DNA of 42,775 nucleotides from Actinomycetota bacterium (GTDB lineage Bacteria > Actinomycetota > Acidimicrobiia > Acidimicrobiales > Acidimicrobilacustridaceae). The stretch covers positions 1 through 42,775 of the forward strand of contig JACPNV010000056.1 in NCBI GenBank assembly GCA_016185305.1. The letters run 5' to 3'. Shown here piece by piece: positions 32,446-42,274 of the stretch. Under the pieces are notes generated by a model that did no database searches, was not told where the DNA came from, and saw only the letters and a program-made list of their open reading frames with translations. The position numbers were made by a program, and so were the translations under genes. The first letter of the stretch is position 1. Every line of letters begins with the position of its first letter.

Positions 32446-33285
32446 CTACAGCGCCCAGCAGTCGAGGTTCACCGACTGGCCGGCCAAGGCCTGCCGCACG
32501 CCGCTGTAGGCGGTGCCGTCGAGGATCAGCCCGACATGGCCGACGACTCGCAACCAGCACTTGTCTTGGATGGCGACGTTCTGGATGTTGCCGTCGGCGG
32601 TGTTGAGGAGCCCGACATGGCCGACGACTCGCAACCAGCACTTGTCTTGGATGGCGACGTTCTGGATGTTGCCGTCGGCGGTGTTGAGGAACGACGTCTT
32701 GTATGGGTTCACGACCTCGTCCAGCTTGGTGGCGATGTTCGTGTAGCGCACGCTGCCGATGCTGTCATCGCCGGCGTTGAGGTTGGCGAGGTACGACGAC
32801 CCGATCGCCATCTGCTGACAACCGACGATGCCAACGCAGTTGCCAAAGCCCAGGAACGACGCGATGTTCGCGATCGCCGTCCCGTAGTTCGGTGCCCCGA
32901 GGGTGACGATCTTGTCGACCTTGGTCGAGCCACCGAGGTTCTTCACGTAGTCGCGAGCCACCAGGCCGCCTTGCGAGTGACCGACGAGTGACACCTTGCT
33001 GGCACCGGTCTGGGCGCGCACAGAGTCGACCAGTGGGGCCAGCCCGGCCGCGGAGTTGCGGATGTCGCCCAGCCCGCCGTTCGGCAGCACGTAGATCCAG
33101 ACCCGGTAGCCGTCGTTCCGCATGCGCTGCGCGAGCGGCTCGTTGGCGAACGCCGGCGAGATCGTGCCGGCGACGATGATCACGGGCTGCTTCGCGTTCG
33201 TGGCCTGGCTGCTGGCCGGCACCGACAACACCAAGGCACCGAGCAGAACGGCGAGAACAACAGACAGCTTGCGTCGCAACGACAT
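32446..33285 (-). CDS. Secreted class 2 lipase / esterase with duplicated C-terminal segment
   Basis: A 279-residue exported alpha/beta-hydrolase. Signal peptide 1 to about 28. The nucleophile is Ser104 in SLVGHSQGGLVARDYV and the acid is probably Asp189 in ATKLDEVVNPYKTSFL. The catalytic His lies in the C-terminal motif NVAIQDKCWLRVVGHVGL. That whole 27-residue segment is present twice in tandem (residues 200-226 and 227-253), giving two candidate His, 223 and 250, and two copies of its Cys. Relatives have it once, so one copy is extra. The ATG at 33285 follows GGGGTGG; the open frame upstream is non-coding. The 33286-33580 gap upstream shows nothing recognisable. Confidence 0.88.
   Translation of the reverse strand: MSLRRKLSVVLAVLLGALVLSVPASSQATNAKQPVIIVAGTISPAFANEPLAQRMRNDGYRVWIYVLPNGGLGDIRNSAAGLAPLVDSVRAQTGASKVSLVGHSQGGLVARDYVKNLGGSTKVDKIVTLGAPNYGTAIANIASFLGFGNCVGIVGCQQMAIGSSYLANLNAGDDSIGSVRYTNIATKLDEVVNPYKTSFLNTADGNIQNVAIQDKCWLRVVGHVGLLNTADGNIQNVAIQDKCWLRVVGHVGLILDGTAYSGVRQALAGQSVNLDCWAL
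32528..32690. repeat. Exact 81-bp tandem duplication inside the lipase gene
   Basis: Positions 32528-32608 and 32609-32689 are identical, with one further matching base (32690). The period of 81 bases keeps the reading frame (27 codons). Absence of any difference points to a recent event or an assembly artefact. Confidence 0.97.
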
Positions 33286-33580
33286 GGACCACCCCGTTCG
33301 CATCGTGGCGGCGCGAGCTGCACCGCTCTCCCCGTCACCCCCGGGGCCGAGGCCGCCCGGCACTCGGTTCTCCCGAACCGAACCTTGAGCCCGAACTCGG
33401 TGACATCGGTCACCATACGCGTCGCTGACAGTCCTGTCAACGAAAAGGCGGAACTCGTCGTTTGACCTGGCCATCGGCAAGATTACGACGCGTTCGTCGA
33501 AAACCTCCCCCACCGATCTGGGCCATCCACCGCGCCGCAACCGGCGCGCCCGCTGGCCCAGTTCGGAATCTCGCGGCGAG

Positions 33581-35032
33581 TCAGGCCGGGCGGGCGGCCT
33601 CAAAGGCGGTACCGACCGCGGCCAGCAACGGCTCGCCGGCGGGAGCGGCGACGAACTGCAGGCCCACCGGCAACCCGCCGACGGCGCCGCATGGGACCGA
33701 GAGGGCAGGGAAGCCGAGGAAGCTGAACGGGATGGCGTTGCGGGCGAGGACCATCAGGTAGTCGGCGAAGTCCGTGACTGGCTGGGCTACCACGCCGGCG
33801 GTCGGCATGACGAGCGCGTCGACCGACTCGAACACCTCGGACAGCTCGGCGCCGAGCTGCGCCCGCAAGCGTTGGGCGTGCAGGTAGTCGACGGCCCGCA
33901 ACCCCTCGGCCTCCACGAGCTGCTCGGCGACCTCTTCCCAGTAGAGCGAGCGGTCCAGGCCGAGCCCTCTGTGCATGGTGGCCGCTTCGCACCGGCTCAC
34001 GACCAGCCCCGCCGCGCTCGCCAGGTCGAAGTCGTCGATGCTCGGGCGGTCCGACTCGATGACCGAGCACCCCGCATCCGACAACGTCTCGATGGCCCGA
34101 GCGACGACCGACGCGACTGCCGGATCGGCGCCTTCGAACGCGGCGGGCGGCACGCCCACGCGGAACCCGTCGACCGAAGCGCCGGCCGCGCCCGCGCAGC
34201 CATCTCGACCGGCCAGCTCGTCGATCAACAACGCCGCGTCAGCCACCGTCGCTGCCATCGAGGCCACATGGTCCATCGTCCACGACAGCGAGACGACACC
34301 ACTCGTCGGGATGCGACCGTAGGTCGGTTTGAACCCGACCACTCCACAGAGCGCGGCCGGCACCCGGATCGACGCTCGCGTGTCGGTGCCGACCGACGCC
34401 AACCCCATCCCGGTGGCCACCGCGATCGCCGAACCACCGCTCGACCCGCCGGGGATGCGGGTCGCATCGTGCGGGTTGCGGCTCTGCGGCGATGTCACAC
34501 CCAGCGCGAACTCATGCGTGCTGGCCTTCCCGATGACCACCGCTCCACCGAGTCGCAGGCGCTCGATCGCGGCGGCGTCCCGCGACGGAACCTCGTGGTA
34601 CGCGAGCGAGCCAGCCCGGGTGGGTAAACCAGCGACGTCGATGACGTCCTTGACGGTGATCGGGATGCCGTGCAACCGCCCTCGGGACTTGCCCGCCGCC
34701 AGCTCGGCGTCGAGCCGATCGGCCTCGCCACGTGCGCGGGACGCGGCCACCTCGACGAGGCCGACCAGCTCGTCGTTGTGCTCGTCCACGGCGGCGAGCG
34801 CCGACTCCACCAGCTCGCGACACGACACCTCGCGCCGAGCGATGGCACCCATCGCGTCGTGCAGCGGGCCGACCGGTGCACCCGAGCCGGCCAGCCCGGG
34901 TGCCGCGCGGGTGGCGGCCGGCGTGAAGTCGAACGCCGGCCGCAGATGGACGTTCGTCAGCGCGGACCCTTCCAATTGCCGGCGGGCGTCCACGAACGCG
35001 TCGCCGGCTGTGCTGCCTTGGACGGCTGTCAT
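33581..35032 (-). CDS. Amidase-signature family amidohydrolase
   Basis: A 483-residue amidase. The Ser-cisSer-Lys triad is visible: Lys in GIPITVKDVIDVAG, cis-Ser in IPGGSSGGSAIAVATG, and the nucleophile Ser in GTDTRASIRVPAALCG, where Arg-Ala replaces the usual Gly-Gly. The fold is otherwise complete, with an N-terminal extension of about 55 residues. The ATG at 35032 overlaps the stop of the biuret-hydrolase-like gene (ATGA). The context (AtzH-like protein, biuret-hydrolase-like enzyme, BMP importer) suggests AtzE-like hydrolysis of a carboxybiuret, ureide or other small amide; an allophanate hydrolase is less likely because its C-terminal domain is absent. Last gene of the operon. Confidence 0.9.
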   Translation of the reverse strand: MTAVQGSTAGDAFVDARRQLEGSALTNVHLRPAFDFTPAATRAAPGLAGSGAPVGPLHDAMGAIARREVSCRELVESALAAVDEHNDELVGLVEVAASRARGEADRLDAELAAGKSRGRLHGIPITVKDVIDVAGLPTRAGSLAYHEVPSRDAAAIERLRLGGAVVIGKASTHEFALGVTSPQSRNPHDATRIPGGSSGGSAIAVATGMGLASVGTDTRASIRVPAALCGVVGFKPTYGRIPTSGVVSLSWTMDHVASMAATVADAALLIDELAGRDGCAGAAGASVDGFRVGVPPAAFEGADPAVASVVARAIETLSDAGCSVIESDRPSIDDFDLASAAGLVVSRCEAATMHRGLGLDRSLYWEEVAEQLVEAEGLRAVDYLHAQRLRAQLGAELSEVFESVDALVMPTAGVVAQPVTDFADYLMVLARNAIPFSFLGFPALSVPCGAVGGLPVGLQFVAAPAGEPLLAAVGTAFEAARPA

Positions 35033-35712
35033 GCCCCGATGGCCTCCAGCAACGACGAGGACGGGGCGACGGCACCGAACACGCCACCCTGCATGGTGAC
35101 CATCTTCAGCGCCGCCAGGTAGTTGTCGTAGTCGGTCGCCCCGGTGCAGTCCGAGAGCAGCAGGCACTCGTACCCGCGATCGTTCGCGTCACGCATCGTC
35201 GTGTGCACGCAGACATCGGTGGTGATGCCGGTGAACACGAGATGGGTGATACCGGCGTTGCGCAGCAGCAGGTCGAGGTCGGTCGCGTAGAACGAGCCCT
35301 TGCCCGGCTTGTCGATGACGAGCTCGCCCTCGATCGGCGCGACCTCGGCGACGATGTCCCAACCGGGCTCGCCGCGCACCAGGATGCGCCCGGCCGGACC
35401 CGCGTCGCCGATGCCCGCGCCGATCCGCTTCGACCGCCACAGCTTGTTCGGCGGGCAGTCGGCAAGGTCAGGCCGGTGGCCCTCGCGGGTGTGGACGATC
35501 AGCCAGCCCTGATCGCGCACGGCCTCGAGCACCTTGGCGGTGGGCGCGAGACCGGCTCGAGTCAGCGAGAGGTCATAGCCCATCGCGTCGACGTACCCGC
35601 CGGGGCCGCAGAAGTCGGTCTGCCAGTCGATGCACAGCAGCGCCGTCCTGGCGGGATCGATGCGCCCGTCGTAGGGCCAGGGGTACGGGTCGGCGTCGAC
35701 CACTCCAGTCAT
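35029..35712 (-). CDS. Isochorismatase-fold amidohydrolase, biuret hydrolase-like
   Basis: A 227-residue cysteine hydrolase. The triad is Asp29 (CIDWQTDF), Lys135 (IDKPGKGSF) and Cys168 (TTDVCVHTT). The extra Lys138 and Gln208 (TMQGGVFG) expected for carbonyl binding in biuret hydrolase are also present. The opening DADPYPWPYDG and the block HTREGHRPDLAD...RIGAGIGD closely follow biuret hydrolase (BiuH) and the related ureidoacrylate hydrolase RutB. It should cleave a urea-like amide to the carbamate plus ammonia. ATG 35712 has a strong GGAGGAGC. It lies between its inactive paralog (upstream) and the amidase (overlapping). I am sure of the fold and chemistry, less so of biuret as substrate. 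Confidence 0.88.
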   Translation of the reverse strand: MTGVVDADPYPWPYDGRIDPARTALLCIDWQTDFCGPGGYVDAMGYDLSLTRAGLAPTAKVLEAVRDQGWLIVHTREGHRPDLADCPPNKLWRSKRIGAGIGDAGPAGRILVRGEPGWDIVAEVAPIEGELVIDKPGKGSFYATDLDLLLRNAGITHLVFTGITTDVCVHTTMRDANDRGYECLLLSDCTGATDYDNYLAALKMVTMQGGVFGAVAPSSSLLEAIGA

Positions 35713-35729
35713 GATGCTCCTCCGGTCAG

Positions 35730-36380
35730 TCAGTCAGTCGGTCGGCGACATGGTGTTGGCAGCGCAGCGAGCAGATCGGCCGACTCACCCACCGCGCCGA
35801 AGATCCCGCCGGACATGGTCACGCTGGAGAGCGCACGAGCGCCCAGCGCGACATCGATCGGTGCGCAACCGTCGCTCAGCACGAGACACTCGTAGCCCCG
35901 ATCGTTGGCGCCCCGCAAGGTCGTGTCGACGGTGAGCTCGGCGCCGAACCCACCAACGATCAGATGATCGCGGCCGGCCTTCCGCAACTCGTGATCGAGG
36001 CGCGAGCCGTGGAAGCCGTTGAGCCCCGAGGCCTCGAGCAACAGCGGCGGCGGACCACCGGACGACGCAACGAGCGATCCGAGCGCGGCGGGCGCCGCCG
36101 CCCCCGCCGCGCCCCGCTCCGGAAGGCGACGCGGCTTCGCTGGTGCCGGCCAGCCGACCGGTGCCGGAGGCTCGCAGTGCTGAACGAGCACGACGACACC
36201 ACCGACGGCCTGCACCGCGAGGGCAACCCGTTCGAGGACCGCGGCGACCCGCGGCGAATGGTCCGAGCGATCGAACCAATGTTGCTGCACGCCCACCACC
36301 ACGAGGGCGACCGACGCGCCCTCGAGGCGACCGTCGTACGGCCAGGGGTAAGGATCGCTCCCCCCGACAGTTCGGCGCAC
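35730..36380 (-). CDS. Catalytically inactive isochorismatase-like paralog
   Basis: A 216-residue protein clearly homologous to the next gene: SDPYPWPYDGRLE at the start, RGANDRGYECLVLSDG and TMSGGIFGAVGES near the end. Aligned position by position, every key residue is changed: Asp29 to Gly30, Lys135 to Ala117, Lys138 to Leu120, Cys168 to Thr150 and Gln208 to Ser190. The middle (about 70-112) is an Ala/Pro/Gly-rich insertion. The frame is intact, so this is not simple decay. GTG 36380 is chosen; it starts 4 bases after the lipoprotein stop, which implies coupled translation. A regulatory or structural partner of the active enzyme is a reasonable guess. Confidence 0.82.
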   Translation of the reverse strand: MRRTVGGSDPYPWPYDGRLEGASVALVVVGVQQHWFDRSDHSPRVAAVLERVALAVQAVGGVVVLVQHCEPPAPVGWPAPAKPRRLPERGAAGAAAPAALGSLVASSGGPPPLLLEASGLNGFHGSRLDHELRKAGRDHLIVGGFGAELTVDTTLRGANDRGYECLVLSDGCAPIDVALGARALSSVTMSGGIFGAVGESADLLAALPTPCRRPTD

Positions 36381-36384
36381 CCAC

Positions 36385-37572
36385 TTACGACTTCGGGATC
36401 TGGCCGACGACACCTTCGACGAAGACGGTGTTCTTGTCCTCGATCGTTGCGTAGTCCGCGGGGACACCGGCGGGGAACAGCTCAGTCCCGTCTTGGGCTT
36501 TGATCGGTCCCTTGAACGGCGAGCCGTTGGCGCTCATGATGTCGGCCTTCGCCTTCTCGATGGCCGCCTTGGTCGCGTCGTCGACGCTCGGCCCGAACTT
36601 CGATTGGTCGAACGGGTTCTTGCCCTGATCGGCTGGGCTCTTGTAGCCGACCCGGAAGTTGGCGTTGTACTTCGAGCCGGTGAACTTTCCGTCGATCGAG
36701 GTCTGGACGATGTCGATGAACATGTCTGACCAACGCCACTCCGAACCGGTCAGCCACCCGTTCGGGGCGAGCGACGACGCATCAGCGTGATAGCCGACCA
36801 CCTTGATGCCGGCTGCCTCGGCTTCCTTGGTGATCGTGGCCGTGCAGTCCTGGTGCTGGGAGATGACGTCGACACCCTGGCTGATGAGGCTCTTGGCTGC
36901 TTCGGACTGCTTGCCCGGGTCGCACCAATTCGACGTGTTGACCACATAGGTCTGCGCCTGCGGGTTCACCGACTTGGCTCCGAGCTCGAAGGCGTTGATG
37001 TTGGCGATGGTCTGGGGGATGGGGAAGGCGTACACGTAGCCGAGCTTGTTGGTCTTGGTCGACTTCCCGGCCGCGATGCCAGCAAGGAACACGGGCTCGT
37101 ACACCGTGCCGAAGTACGTGCCCGTGTTCGGAAGGATCGGGCCCTTGATGAGGTTGCCCTGCTGCACCACGACCACGTTCGGGTTGGCTGCAGCAACCTT
37201 CATGGCGGGGTCAAGGTGGCCGTAGCTCGTGGCGAAGATGATCGTGGCGCCCTTGCTGATCATGCTCTCCATCGTGCGGGTGGCGTTGTCGTCTTCGGGG
37301 ACGTTCTCGGCCGTGAGCACTTCGATGTTGGGGAACTTCTTGGCGACGGCCTGCGATCCTTCGTACGCGGCCTGGTTGTAGCCGTAGTCGTCCTTGGGAC
37401 CAACGAAGATGAACCCGACTTTCGTCGCGCCCTGGCCGGGCGCGGCACCACCGGCGGCGGTGCCGCCGGATGCGACGGCTTCCTGCGGGGTCTGGTTGGT
37501 GCCGCAGGCGGCGGCCAGCAGGGCAACGGCTATGGCCGTTGCCAGCAGCGGTCCTATTCGGCGTCTGGGCAT
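36385..37572 (-). CDS. BMP-family ABC transporter substrate-binding lipoprotein
   Basis: A 395-residue lipoprotein. The signal ends at lipobox ALLAAAC with Cys23, then a Gly/Ala/Thr linker, then the Bmp/PnrA-type periplasmic-binding fold starting KVGFIFVGPKDDYGYNQAAYEG. Typical blocks are GATIIFATSYGHLDPAM, GTVYEPVFLAGIAAG, GVDVISQHQDCTAT and GYHADASSLAPNGWLTG. BMP proteins bind nucleosides and other purine- or ureide-like molecules. The ATG at 37572 has AAAGGAAG upstream. It is separated from the permease gene by 101 bases, which may hold a second promoter giving extra binding protein. The inactive isochorismatase starts 4 bases after its stop. Confidence 0.93.
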   Translation of the reverse strand: MPRRRIGPLLATAIAVALLAAACGTNQTPQEAVASGGTAAGGAAPGQGATKVGFIFVGPKDDYGYNQAAYEGSQAVAKKFPNIEVLTAENVPEDDNATRTMESMISKGATIIFATSYGHLDPAMKVAAANPNVVVVQQGNLIKGPILPNTGTYFGTVYEPVFLAGIAAGKSTKTNKLGYVYAFPIPQTIANINAFELGAKSVNPQAQTYVVNTSNWCDPGKQSEAAKSLISQGVDVISQHQDCTATITKEAEAAGIKVVGYHADASSLAPNGWLTGSEWRWSDMFIDIVQTSIDGKFTGSKYNANFRVGYKSPADQGKNPFDQSKFGPSVDDATKAAIEKAKADIMSANGSPFKGPIKAQDGTELFPAGVPADYATIEDKNTVFVEGVVGQIPKS

Positions 37573-37673
37573 TTGTACTGACTTCCTTTCGTTGGACCCG
37601 GTCGCTGTCCTGTCCGGGCGCGTGAGATGGATCGGTTGATGATGCAGATCGAGAGCGGCGAGCGCCGATAGCG

Positions 37674-38591
37674 CTAGCCAGCCGGTGCGCCTTCGAAGAC
37701 CTTCTTCAGCCCCTCCGGTTGCTGGGCCGCCATGCGCTTGCCGAACACGACGAGCACCACGATGGTCAAGACGTAAGGGACGACATCGAGGGCGAACTGG
37801 TTGATGCCGATGCCCCGCGCTTGCAGCGCTGGTGCCAGCGCCAAGGCGGCACCGAAGAGCAGCGAACCGGCGGCGACCTTGAACGGCTCGCGTCCGGCGA
37901 AGATCACGACCGCGACGGCGATGAAGCCCCGGCCCTGGGTCATGTTCTCGTACCAGGCGTTGGTGTACGCGGTCGAGAGCTGCGCCCCACCGATGCCGGC
38001 GAGCATGCCACCGCCGATCACCGCCAGGTACTGCACGGGCAGCACGTGATGGCCGTAGGTGGCAAGCACGTTCGAGCGCTCACCCGCGGCTCGGAGCACG
38101 ACACCCCACCGGCTGCGGAACAGCAGCCACCAGGTGGCGGGGACGAGCACGTAGACGAGGTAGGTCAGGATCGTCTGGTCGAACAAGACGGGACCAAGGA
38201 ACGGAATCGACGACAGGCCGGGGATGGTGAGCGCCTCGAACGGGTTGATCGTCGCCTTGATGTAGGCGACGCCGAACATCGACGTGAGCCCAAGAGCGAG
38301 GAAGAGCACGACGAGACCGGTCGCGAGCTGGTTGGTCTTGCGATCGAGCACGAAGTAGGCGTGGATCGCCGAGAGCATCCCGCCGGCAACCGCGCCCGCG
38401 ATGACGCCCGCCCACGGGCTTCCGGTCGTGGACGCCACCGCGTAGCCGGCGAGCGCTCCGACCAGGAGGTTGCCCTCGGTGCCGAGGTTCACCACGCCGG
38501 CCCGCTCGGAGATCGTCTCGCCCAAGCCGGCGAACAGGATCGAGGTGCCCCCACGGACACCACCAGCCAGAACCTCGGTCGCCAAGTCCAT
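37674..38591 (-). CDS. ABC importer permease 2 (BMP/nucleoside type)
   Basis: A 305-residue membrane protein with eight to ten hydrophobic segments. The typical pattern is GGTSILFAGLGETISERAGVVNLGTEG near the N-terminus, which pairs with the ATPase, and YENMTQGRGFIAVAVVIFAGREP near the C-terminus. These mark the YufQ/RnsD-like second permease of BMP-type importers. The ATG at 38591 overlaps the stop of permease 1 by one base (TGATG). The open frame further upstream is a shadow of permease 1. Confidence 0.92.
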   Translation of the reverse strand: MDLATEVLAGGVRGGTSILFAGLGETISERAGVVNLGTEGNLLVGALAGYAVASTTGSPWAGVIAGAVAGGMLSAIHAYFVLDRKTNQLATGLVVLFLALGLTSMFGVAYIKATINPFEALTIPGLSSIPFLGPVLFDQTILTYLVYVLVPATWWLLFRSRWGVVLRAAGERSNVLATYGHHVLPVQYLAVIGGGMLAGIGGAQLSTAYTNAWYENMTQGRGFIAVAVVIFAGREPFKVAAGSLLFGAALALAPALQARGIGINQFALDVVPYVLTIVVLVVFGKRMAAQQPEGLKKVFEGAPAG

Positions 38592-39745
38592 CACGCGGTC
38601 ATCGCCTTCTTCGACTTCGAGAACCCGAACACCGCCAGGAGCAACAGCGCCATGAGGATGTTCACGGACGCGGCGGGCAGCTTCGAGTCGAGTTGCAGGC
38701 TGTCGCCGCCGATGGCGATCGCCGACAGCAAGAGCGCCGACAGCAAGACGGGCACCGGTCGATGTTTGGCGAGCCAGCTCGCGAGGAAACCGATGTAGCC
38801 GTAGGTGACGAGGAAGCCGGGTCGCAGCTTGAACTCGGTGCCCGCCAGTTGCACGAAGCCGCCCAGACCTGCGAGCGCGCCGCCCACGGCCATCGCACTC
38901 AGCAACAAGACACCGACTCGCAACCCGGCGCGGCGGGCCGCTTCCGCGTTGCCACCGACGACTCCGAGCCGGAAGCCCCAGGAAGTCTTCTTGAAGACCA
39001 GCCACACCGCCGCGGTGGCGATGAGTGCGATGGCGATGCCCATGTGCACGCGGCTCGTCCCGATGAGCGGCAGCCGCTCACCTACGGGGATCGCGGGGGT
39101 GGCGGGCTGGCCCGACCCCTGCCGGTCCTTCCAGGGGTCATAGATCAAGAAGAGCATGAAGTCGAGGGCGATGTAGTTCATCAGCAAGGTCGTCACCGAC
39201 TCGTTGATGCCGACCCACAGGCGAAGCGCGGCGGCGAGACCGGCCCACAGCGCGCCGGCCACCAGAGCCGCCATGATCATCAGCGCCATCGCCAGGCCCG
39301 GTGACGCACCCGTGCCGAGCGCGAGGCTCACCCCGGCGGCCGCGACGCCGCCGATGACAAGCTGGCCTTCGCCGCCGACGTTGATCAGGCCCGCTCGCGC
39401 CGGAACGGTCACTGCCAACGCAGCCAAGATGATCGGCGCGCCCCGGATGAAGATCTCACCCACAGCCTTCGGGCTGCTGAAGGTGGTGGTGATCATCTCC
39501 GCGAACGCGTTCAACGGGTTGGCGCCCTTCATCGCCATGACCACACCAAAGATCGCGAGCGCACCGAGGATCGCAGCAATCGTCCTGCCAGTGACGCGCA
39601 ACGCCCGCAGCCATCGATCGTCAACCGCGTCGGGCTCCTCCGCCGGCACGGCCGGCACGAGAACGTCTTCCACCGTTGGATCGGTGACCGTCGTCGAATC
39701 GTCCGCCGCTGGCGATGTGGCCGGCGGTGTGGGCGTCACGGTCAT
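38591..39745 (-). CDS. ABC importer permease 1 (BMP/nucleoside type)
   Basis: A 384-residue permease with a Thr/Pro/Asp-rich cytoplasmic N-terminus (about 50 residues) and multiple membrane helices. The core motif [28 protein letters not shown] is the EAA-like loop of this family; [19 protein letters not shown] is also typical of YufP/RnsC proteins. The ATG at 39745 overlaps the ATPase stop (ATGA). It forms the channel with permease 2. Confidence 0.92.
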   Translation of the reverse strand: MTVTPTPPATSPAADDSTTVTDPTVEDVLVPAVPAEEPDAVDDRWLRALRVTGRTIAAILGALAIFGVVMAMKGANPLNAFAEMITTTFSSPKAVGEIFIRGAPIILAALAVTVPARAGLINVGGEGQLVIGGVAAAGVSLALGTGASPGLAMALMIMAALVAGALWAGLAAALRLWVGINESVTTLLMNYIALDFMLFLIYDPWKDRQGSGQPATPAIPVGERLPLIGTSRVHMGIAIALIATAAVWLVFKKTSWGFRLGVVGGNAEAARRAGLRVGVLLLSAMAVGGALAGLGGFVQLAGTEFKLRPGFLVTYGYIGFLASWLAKHRPVPVLLSALLLSAIAIGGDSLQLDSKLPAASVNILMALLLLAVFGFSKSKKAMTA

Positions 39746-41298
39746 GCGGCGTCCTGCCGGGTCGGGCCGGACGGCGCCGGGTGTGCCCCGCTCAGCATCA
39801 AGCTGCCGATCTCGTACACGTCGGTGCTGCTCGGTGTGACGATGCCGGCGATCTCCCCGTGGTGCAGCACGGCGATGCGATCGGAGAGCTCGAGCAGCTC
39901 GTCGAGGTCTTCGGAGATGAGCAGAACCCCGGCCCCAGCCGCGCACTGCTCGAGCAACAGCTCCTGGGTCCGCCTCGTCGTCACGACATCGAGCCCGCGG
40001 CTGGGGTAGGCCGCTACCACGAGTTGGCCCGTCTCGCCAAGGGACCGGACGAGCATGACCCGCTGGATGTTGCCGCCGGACAGCGTCGACACCACCCGTT
40101 CGGGAGCAGCAACGTTCAGGCCGGTACGGGCGTCGAGCTCGGCGACATGGGCGCGCACGGCTTTCCAGTCGATGCCGAGGCCCTTGCGGAACCGGGGCAG
40201 GTCGGCCAGCGCGAGCGTCTGCGCAACCGACAAACCGGGAACGACCGCGTCTTCGACCGGGTCTTCGGGCACGTTGGACGCGCCGGCGCGGATCGCCGCG
40301 ACCGGGGAACGCCCGATGGCCTTTCCCGCGATCGTGACCGTGCCGGCCGTTGCGGGCAGCAGGCCCAATGCCACCTCGAAGAGCTCGCGCTGCCCATTGC
40401 CCGAAACGCCCGCCACGCCGACCAGCTCACCGGCAGCCACTTCGAGAGCGATGCTCTTGAGCACCGGCTTCTCGCGACCGTGCTTGACCGTCACCGCGTC
40501 GAGCTTCAGTGCGGGAGGACGCCCTTCCTTGCGCGCGTCTTTGTGTGCCGGCAACGGGGGCACGCTCTTGCCGACCATGGCCTCGACCAGTCCGGCGTTG
40601 TCGATCGTCTCGATGGCGGCATCGTCGAGGACCCCCCTCCCCCTGCGCAGCACGGAAACGCGGTCGGCGATGGACCGCGTCTCGTGCAGCTTGTGGGTGA
40701 TGATGACGATCGACATGCCGTCTTCTCGCAGGAGGCGCAACCCGTCGAACAACCCGTCGACCTCCTGGGGAGCGAGAACGCTCGTCGGCTCGTCGAGGAT
40801 GATCAGCTTTGCCCCCGCCAGCAGCACCTTGAGGATCTCGCACCGCTGCCGCTCGCCGATCGAGAGGTCTCGCACCATCGCACTCGGTTCGACCACCAGC
40901 CGGAATTGCTCGGACGCCGCTTCGATTCGCCTTGCCAGGCCCTTGCGATCGAACCTCGGCCCCTTCAGCGGCAGCGCCAGCGAGAGGTTCTCCAGCACGG
41001 TCAACGCCGGGATGAGCCGCATGTCCTGGAACACCATGCCGATGCCGAGCTTGCGGGCGTCGGTCGGGCTGGCGATGGTCACCTCGGCGCCGTCGAAGGT
41101 GATCGTGCCGGAATCGGCGGGATGCACACCGTAGATCACCTTCATGAGCGTGCTCTTGCCGGCACCGTTCTCGCCGAGCAACGAGACGACCGTGCCGCGG
41201 CGGACGGTGAAGTCGACGTCGTCGTTGGCCACGAGCGAACCGAAGGTGCGCGTCACCCCCCGAAGCTTCAGCACGACGTCATGTGCGTTGCCCGTCAT
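39742..41298 (-). CDS. ABC importer ATPase with two nucleotide-binding domains (BMP type)
   Basis: A 518-residue double ATPase as in RnsB/YufO and sugar importers. Domain 1 has Walker [10 protein letters not shown], signature [11 protein letters not shown] and Walker [16 protein letters not shown]. Domain 2 has a degenerate Walker [10 protein letters not shown], signature LSGGNIQR and Walker B region [13 protein letters not shown], in which the usual acidic residue is replaced, as is normal in the second domain of this family. The ATG at 41298 overlaps the GntR stop (ATGA). It energises uptake through the two permeases downstream. Confidence 0.94.
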   Translation of the reverse strand: MTGNAHDVVLKLRGVTRTFGSLVANDDVDFTVRRGTVVSLLGENGAGKSTLMKVIYGVHPADSGTITFDGAEVTIASPTDARKLGIGMVFQDMRLIPALTVLENLSLALPLKGPRFDRKGLARRIEAASEQFRLVVEPSAMVRDLSIGERQRCEILKVLLAGAKLIILDEPTSVLAPQEVDGLFDGLRLLREDGMSIVIITHKLHETRSIADRVSVLRRGRGVLDDAAIETIDNAGLVEAMVGKSVPPLPAHKDARKEGRPPALKLDAVTVKHGREKPVLKSIALEVAAGELVGVAGVSGNGQRELFEVALGLLPATAGTVTIAGKAIGRSPVAAIRAGASNVPEDPVEDAVVPGLSVAQTLALADLPRFRKGLGIDWKAVRAHVAELDARTGLNVAAPERVVSTLSGGNIQRVMLVRSLGETGQLVVAAYPSRGLDVVTTRRTQELLLEQCAAGAGVLLISEDLDELLELSDRIAVLHHGEIAGIVTPSSTDVYEIGSLMLSGAHPAPSGPTRQDAA

Positions 41299-42005
41299 TC
41301 GCCAGACCCCCGGGCCATTCGGCTGATGGCGCGCGAGACGCGCCGCTCTACGACCGCCCGCGACGTGTCGAGGTGGCTGGTGAACTGCGACTCGGCCTCG
41401 ACCAGCCGCCCGGCAAGCACGGCGTCGACGATCGAGAGGTGCTCGTCGACCGTTCGCTCGATGCGTTCGGGCGACATGAAGTCCTGCATGCGAACCACAC
41501 GGATGCGTTCGTTGACCTGCTGCAGGACCTCGGCAAGCGCCGGGTTGCCGGCAGACTCAGCCAGCGTGACGTGGAACGACTCGTCGAGCAGCACGAAGCC
41601 GGGATCGGCCTCACCCGCCTCCGAGTCACCCGACATCGTTCGCCACTCGTCGCGCAACGCTTCGAGCTGCTCGATGTCGTGCTTCTGCCCGAGGGTCGCT
41701 GGTCGTCGCAACGCCTGCAGCTCGAGCCCCGCCCGGACCTCGTAGAGGTCTTGCACGAGCGTGACGTCGGGAACCGTGGGCGTGAAGCCCCCGTCGGCGG
41801 CTCGGGCGATGAGGCCCTCGGCGTGCAGCCGGGCGAGCGCCTCGCGGACCGGCGTGCGGCTCACCCCGACGAGCCCGGCCAGCTTCTCCTCCACCAGGCG
41901 CCGGTGAAGCGGGAACTCACCCACCAGCAATCGTGTCTTCAGCTCGGCATAGGCCTGCTCGCTGCGCAGACCAGGGGGCGCCGGCGCCGCCGGCGCGGCG
42001 GGCAT
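41295..42005 (-). CDS. GntR-family regulator, FCD type
   Basis: A 236-residue regulator. The winged helix is at about 15-80 ([43 protein letters not shown]). The FCD ligand domain has candidate metal ligands: Asp and His in [16 protein letters not shown], His in [14 protein letters not shown] and His in FTSHLDTS. The ATG at 42005 is chosen; the frame continues upstream into the operator region. It is the first gene of the import and hydrolysis operon and probably represses it and the divergent AtzH-like gene, with a pathway acid as inducer. Confidence 0.9.
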   Translation of the reverse strand: MPAAPAAPAPPGLRSEQAYAELKTRLLVGEFPLHRRLVEEKLAGLVGVSRTPVREALARLHAEGLIARAADGGFTPTVPDVTLVQDLYEVRAGLELQALRRPATLGQKHDIEQLEALRDEWRTMSGDSEAGEADPGFVLLDESFHVTLAESAGNPALAEVLQQVNERIRVVRMQDFMSPERIERTVDEHLSIVDAVLAGRLVEAESQFTSHLDTSRAVVERRVSRAISRMARGSGE

Positions 42006-42028
42006 GCCTTCGGGCGTCGTGTTCCCGC

Positions 42029-42049
42029 TTGTATGCGACCCTGTATACA
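42029..42049. promoter_or_regulatory. Candidate GntR operator in the divergent promoter
   Basis: The palindrome TGTATACA (42042-42049) and a related TTGTATGC (42029-42036) lie 24-44 bases upstream of the GntR start. GTATAC cores are common for FCD-type GntR proteins. The whole 42006-42274 region must hold promoters for both directions. Confidence 0.5.
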
Positions 42050-42274
42050 CGCAGGTGAACCTAAGGAACCGGTGTTGCTGGCCTGTGGCCCGACTGTTTC
42101 GGTCCGGCCAAGGGTGTCTGACCCGAACATGTCGTGGAGCTGATCGGAACCTGACCACCACCCCGGGGGCGGGCAGGTCAACCGGCGGGAAGCACCTGGG
42201 CCATCGTGCACGTCTGGTATGGCACGTTGGATGGCCCAGCTCCGGAAGGCGGCCGGTCGTGATACACGGGAGCG

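Noticed and set aside
33581..35032. Calling the amidase allophanate hydrolase (AtzF)
   Set aside because: The C-terminal decarboxylating domain typical of AtzF is missing and the Ser motif context differs, so only a family-level call is made.
35725..35741. GTCA tetranucleotide run at the stop of the inactive isochorismatase
   Set aside because: Only about three and a half units, too short to argue for phase variation.
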